In this document: positions 60,444 to 64,000 of the stretch, one piece after another
Layout of the letters: each line of letters begins with the position of its first letter
Numbering within the stretch: position 1 is the stretch's first letter
Assembly: GCA_934277435.1 (NCBI GenBank)
Contig: CAKQUE010000001.1
Location: 450,842 to 514,841 of the forward strand
DNA length: 64,000 nucleotides
Reading direction: 5' to 3'
Origin: an uncultured Alphaproteobacteria bacterium
GTDB lineage: Bacteria > Pseudomonadota > Alphaproteobacteria > RF32 > CAG-239
Made by a program: the position numbers and the translations under genes
Notes under the pieces: model-generated
What the model saw: only the letters and a program-made list of their open reading frames with translations
The model's database searches: none
What the model was told of the DNA's origin: nothing

Positions 60444-62717
60444 TTATTGGCTATCTTTATTTCCATCATCTTTGTTTTCGCCGCCTTTATCACCGCCTTT
60501 ATCACCGCCTTTATCAGCATTTTCATCTTTTCCGGAATCGCGACCACCAGCCATTTTGGCTTTGCTTCCGATACCAGCATAACCAAGGGCTTTTTTGGCA
60601 TTAGATTTAATTGCTCCACCCAAAGCTTGTACTCCTCCTTTGACGCCAGAAGCTTCTGCCACGGCACCGGCAGCTGCCGCAGTCTTGCTTGCAGCTCCTT
60701 TAAGAGCTGGCTTGGCAATGGCTGTGGCGGCAGAAGCGGCTGTACCGCCAAGTTTAGCGCCCATGTCACCAGTAGCTGCGCCGCCGCTTTCAAATTTATT
60801 AGCCAGCATTCCGGATTCTTTGATTATTTTCATTGCCAACATAGAGCAAGCAATCAGCAGTACCATCTGTATTCCACTGATTTGCATGGTTTCTTCGATA
60901 GCGTCTACATCATTATTGTTTATGGCGCTTTCCAAATCTCCTTGCTGAGATAGCGCGTTTTTCATTAGTTCAAAAGCCGTGACTATGACTACCCCGAGCA
61001 TAACAAAACGGAAAAATACGTTTAGCAGCATTCCCCAGCCGGTTTTTGTGTATTTAGCGGTCATTTTGAACGGCCAACTGGCAATTAAAAGCGGCATAAG
61101 GCAGCAAATTATGCACAAATGAATGGCGCAATCTAGTAAATAGAAACCAACAGCCAATAAAATCATCAAACCAAAGATATAAATTATGATGCCTTCTGCT
61201 AAAAGTGAAAACTCCGGAAATATGATTGCTTTTTTTTCTACCCAAGCCTGACACATTAATGCCCGTCCCAAAGCCGGTATTTGTGCTCCAAGGTGATTAT
61301 ATCCTTCAACAGCGCCCATGATATTTTTTAAAAAGTCGGATGATAAAAGCGCTTCTTTATCAGTAAATGAATATTTTTCGGCGTACTGACTGATATTTAT
61401 CTCTCCGGCAGGCGCCAAGCCCAGCCCAAAATCAAATCCGCCGGAAATAATAGGTTCAATTGCATTTTCATAAACTGTTGTCGGGTCAGAAAGTAAAAAG
61501 TATGCTATCGCCACTTTAAAACTTTGAGTTAAAACAGTGTTTAAAAATTTTCCGGTGGTTTGAGCAGCAGGAGAGCCAACAAGAAGCAAAACCTGATAGC
61601 CGATGAACAAGGCAAGACCAATAACCAATAAACCTTGAAGTGGTTTTGCTAATTTGTCAAAAGCACCATTAGACAATTTTTGCGCCGATTGCAAAATCCT
61701 TTGAAAAATACCGCAAGTCGGACAAATGTTCATTTCGGCGGCATATTCATTCAGGGCTTTGCATTCTGATTCATTGACATTATCTTCTTCGAATTTATCA
61801 TCGACAACCTTGCAAGAATCTAATGAGCCGCTATCTTTGTCGCAAAAACATTGTTTTTGGGCCTCTTCAGATAAGGCCGCTAAAAATGTATGGGCATTGC
61901 GACGGTCTTCGGTATATTTGCTTCGGATTTTTGATAAATTTATTAGGCCGGCACTACATTTTGCATATTGGTTACTTTTTTCAACTTTTTGGGTGAATTG
62001 CTGCAAAGTTCCTAAATTTGTATTATAGGCAATTAAGCCTCTATAACATCTAACTTGATTCCCTTCAACAATCTCCAGGGAATTACAGTCAAAATTTTGA
62101 TCATATACGCTTTTCAATAAATCCTGAAGATTTGATTTTAAATCTATTTGATTTCCTGCTTTTAATTCTTGGATAGCCTTTTTTAGTTGGTTTTGAGCAT
62201 GAAGTGCTCGCTCTTTTAATTTGGTGACATTAACATCGGTGTAATCATAGCTGTTTAAGTTTTCGACTATTTTAGTAAGAGTATAACCATTGACAGGTTT
62301 GAAATATTTTTTATCTGCTATGGCTGCGCCATTTATGTCATTGGCGCCAAATGACGGCTGAGTTGTAAAAATTTCGTCGATACTTTTACTTATGCTTCCG
62401 TATAAATAATGGCAGTGTGCATCTTTACCATCATTCTTATATAATGTTTGATAGGTAGTGTTGAATTCTTTGTAGTCCTTGGTCATAGCTGACAAAGCTT
62501 TATAAGCGTTTTGAGCAATCTGCTTTTTATGATTTTCATTGAGTTCGCATTCCACAATTTCTCCGCCGACTTTGGCATTATCCATTTTGACTGTGGTGGT
62601 TACCTTATCATCGGCGAGAGATGTTGTTGTACTTAGGCACAATAAAAAACATCCCGCTAAAACTACTGATAACGAGTATATTAAATTGCTTTTTTTTAAA
62701 AAGCTTCGACCAATCAT
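60444..62717 (-). CDS. VirB6/TrbL-like polytopic protein, first of the array
   Basis: 757 residues from the ATG at 62717, preceded by TAAGGACGGAT; an earlier in-frame ATG adds 16 unlikely residues. Signal-like helix to about 37 (CFLLCLSTTTSLADD). A periplasmic region of about 300 residues, then MNICPTCGIFQRILQ with the Cys-x2-Cys motif, and about six membrane helices with FKVAIAYFLLSDPTTVYENAIEPIISGG, YLLDCAIHLCIICCLMPLLIASWPF and VLLIACSMLAMKIIKE. An Ala/Gly-rich amphipathic stretch and a KGGDKGGDKGG tail finish it. VirB6 family proteins form the inner-membrane channel of type IV secretion systems. Confidence 0.85.
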   Translation of the reverse strand: MIGRSFLKKSNLIYSLSVVLAGCFLLCLSTTTSLADDKVTTTVKMDNAKVGGEIVECELNENHKKQIAQNAYKALSAMTKDYKEFNTTYQTLYKNDGKDAHCHYLYGSISKSIDEIFTTQPSFGANDINGAAIADKKYFKPVNGYTLTKIVENLNSYDYTDVNVTKLKERALHAQNQLKKAIQELKAGNQIDLKSNLQDLLKSVYDQNFDCNSLEIVEGNQVRCYRGLIAYNTNLGTLQQFTQKVEKSNQYAKCSAGLINLSKIRSKYTEDRRNAHTFLAALSEEAQKQCFCDKDSGSLDSCKVVDDKFEEDNVNESECKALNEYAAEMNICPTCGIFQRILQSAQKLSNGAFDKLAKPLQGLLVIGLALFIGYQVLLLVGSPAAQTTGKFLNTVLTQSFKVAIAYFLLSDPTTVYENAIEPIISGGFDFGLGLAPAGEINISQYAEKYSFTDKEALLSSDFLKNIMGAVEGYNHLGAQIPALGRALMCQAWVEKKAIIFPEFSLLAEGIIIYIFGLMILLAVGFYLLDCAIHLCIICCLMPLLIASWPFKMTAKYTKTGWGMLLNVFFRFVMLGVVIVTAFELMKNALSQQGDLESAINNNDVDAIEETMQISGIQMVLLIACSMLAMKIIKESGMLANKFESGGAATGDMGAKLGGTAASAATAIAKPALKGAASKTAAAAGAVAEASGVKGGVQALGGAIKSNAKKALGYAGIGSKAKMAGGRDSGKDENADKGGDKGGDKGGENKDDGNKDSQ

Positions 62718-62823
62718 ATCCGTCCTTACAAAATAAAAGTCCCAAATATAGGATAAGTGTAACACAATTTTACAATTATTTGTATGACAATATGGTTAAA
62801 TATTCGTAATCAAATTCCCTTTT

Positions 62824-63699
62824 TTAGATGGAATCGGTGGTATTAGAAGCTGAAACTTCAGAGAATTTGCCTTTGGTCAAATAGGTAAGGCAGGCTTTGC
62901 CAAGTTCAGCATCGTTTAGTGGTAACCAGCGATATTTGTTTATATAGAAAATATCTTTGGCATAAGATTTTTCACTAGGCGGTGACGTAAAAGGAAAACT
63001 TTCAAAACGTTCTAGCAATTTTTTTACGAATCGAGTATAGGCCGGAGCGTAAAAAATTATTCCATGTTGGATTTCAGCCGGAAGTTTGGCTAAATCAATT
63101 GCTTTTTGCGGAACTAAATCTAATAACATAGGACCTAGAATTTTTTGGCAAATTCTGCTTTCCTTTAATAAATCGGCTAAGTCACTGCCGGAATTTATTG
63201 GATTGATATCAATAACACGTTCAATGTTATAAAGGCGATAATTGTCAGTTATGGATAATAATTTGCGCAAAAGTAGGCAACCTGAACCATGAGTAACAAA
63301 AGATATATGGCCGCTGTTGTCTAGATTCTTTAGAAATTGAACTAACTGCTTTGCTTGATGGTTCAAATCTTTTTTTAGAGTCGCAGTGTTTACGGCAATT
63401 ATATTAGCTTTGATATCTTTTAGCGATTCGGATACTGTATTCCACGAAAATTTAGAACGAGCAAAATTGTGCAGTAAGATAATGGAGTCTGTGTATGGCG
63501 TTTCTAATTCGTAAGCCTCTATATATTTTAAAAGTGTATTTTTACATTCTTCAAAACTGCCAGAATCGCGTCTAATGTACTGATTATCCAATAAACGGTA
63601 AGTGTTATTATAAATATTGTGCTGAATAACCCAATTTTGGAAGTTAAAAACGTCTTCCCAAAAGAATCTGCCGCCAAATGTAAAAAAATCAAATTTCAT
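62824..63699 (-). CDS. Alpha/beta-hydrolase-like protein with altered nucleophile elbow
   Basis: 291 residues from the ATG at 63699 (TTTGGAGATTCGTT upstream). The central part has the alpha/beta-hydrolase pattern: a strand SIILLHNFARSKFSW, a strand ANIIAVNTATL, then HISFVTHGSGCLLLRKLL where lipase-like relatives have VTHSLGG. The nucleophile position after His is Gly and Ser follows, so the usual H-S-x-G is shifted or lost; the enzyme may be inactive. No signal peptide is present. It is first of the minus-strand block, 106 bp before the VirB6-like array, and may belong to it. Function unknown. Confidence 0.68.
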   Translation of the reverse strand: MKFDFFTFGGRFFWEDVFNFQNWVIQHNIYNNTYRLLDNQYIRRDSGSFEECKNTLLKYIEAYELETPYTDSIILLHNFARSKFSWNTVSESLKDIKANIIAVNTATLKKDLNHQAKQLVQFLKNLDNSGHISFVTHGSGCLLLRKLLSITDNYRLYNIERVIDINPINSGSDLADLLKESRICQKILGPMLLDLVPQKAIDLAKLPAEIQHGIIFYAPAYTRFVKKLLERFESFPFTSPPSEKSYAKDIFYINKYRWLPLNDAELGKACLTYLTKGKFSEVSASNTTDSI

Positions 63700-63934
63700 A
63701 ACGAATCTCCAAACGAATCTTTTAGAATCTAGCCGAAAATAGATTAACAAAGGATTAAGATTTTGATTTATTGAGGTTTTTAACTTGATTTGTAAAATCT
63801 GGTGATTATCTAGTAAAATAGAGCATTATCAAATTGCTTAAATAGCGCGTAAAAAATATCTAATTTAATTTTATGCAAAAACAATCAGTTATAAAAAAAT
63901 GAGAAAAAAATCAAAAAAATTGAAAAAAAAGGTG
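63700..63934. other. Gene-free AT-rich stretch
   Basis: No gene or hairpin terminator seen. It is very AT-rich with A runs near 63895-63930, possibly an upstream activating region for the promoter that follows. Confidence 0.4.
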
Positions 63935-63963
63935 TTGACTTTGGAAAAGGATTATTCTATACA
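63935..63963 (+). promoter_or_regulatory. Strong sigma-70-like promoter at window end
   Basis: TTGACT, 17 bases, TATACA, preceded by A tracts resembling an UP element. It points out of the window; no gene start is visible in the last 37 bases. Confidence 0.6.
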
Positions 63964-64000
63964 GTCAATCACCGGCCGATGAGGTGCGGTTGAAAAAAAA

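Overview
The window comes from an AT-rich, Gram-negative alphaproteobacterium. The evidence is a CtrA-type cell-cycle regulator, lipid A and Bam outer-membrane assembly genes in the usual proteobacterial order, and an A-type RNase P RNA. A fermentative AdhE and an N-type (sodium-motif) ATPase suggest an anaerobic or fermentative life style. An uncultured, possibly gut-associated lineage is my inference; no rRNA gene is present to test it. LAYOUT. 1-22.9 kb is mostly housekeeping: a truncated Fe superoxide dismutase, ctrA, glmM, an outer-membrane barrel, rnpB, lpxC-bamD-recN-uvrC-pgsA, an OmpR/EnvZ-type two-component pair, der-bamB-yfgM, a membrane diguanylate cyclase, an RNA methyltransferase and transketolase. 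23-27.8 kb holds a giant PilV-like pilin and a partner protein. 27.9-31.7 kb holds a Nudix hydrolase, a BOF protein and adhE. 31.8-39.3 kb holds a gene of foreign codon use and the complete nine-gene N-ATPase operon (atpDCQRBEFAG, no separate delta gene), with a TTAA-N7-TTAA box upstream. 39.3-42.2 kb is rich in non-coding structure: a REP-like hairpin, an sRNA candidate, a pilin gene whose leader contains a (CT)12 tract that puts it out of frame (probable phase variation), a tiny zinc-ribbon gene, a multi-hairpin RNA candidate and a second pilin. 42.2-63.7 kb is a long accessory block, all on the minus strand: a secretin-like lipoprotein, a repeat-rich 855-residue protein, a chimeric gene, a tandem-HTH regulator with a 14-bp inverted repeat upstream, and an array of VirB6/TrbL-like polytopic proteins. 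Two of the array proteins carry different peptidoglycan hydrolase domains at the N terminus (M23 and SleB). HOW IT FITS TOGETHER. The accessory block looks like the membrane-channel and cell-wall-penetrating part of a type IV secretion or pilus machine. Its ATPases and VirB8-10 homologues are not in the window. The pilins, PilV-like tip protein and secretin-like lipoprotein may belong to a type IVb pilus working with it. The strongest candidates for something undescribed are the expanded VirB6/hydrolase array with its split member, the phase-variable pilin, and the regulator/effector chimera left by a tandem duplication.
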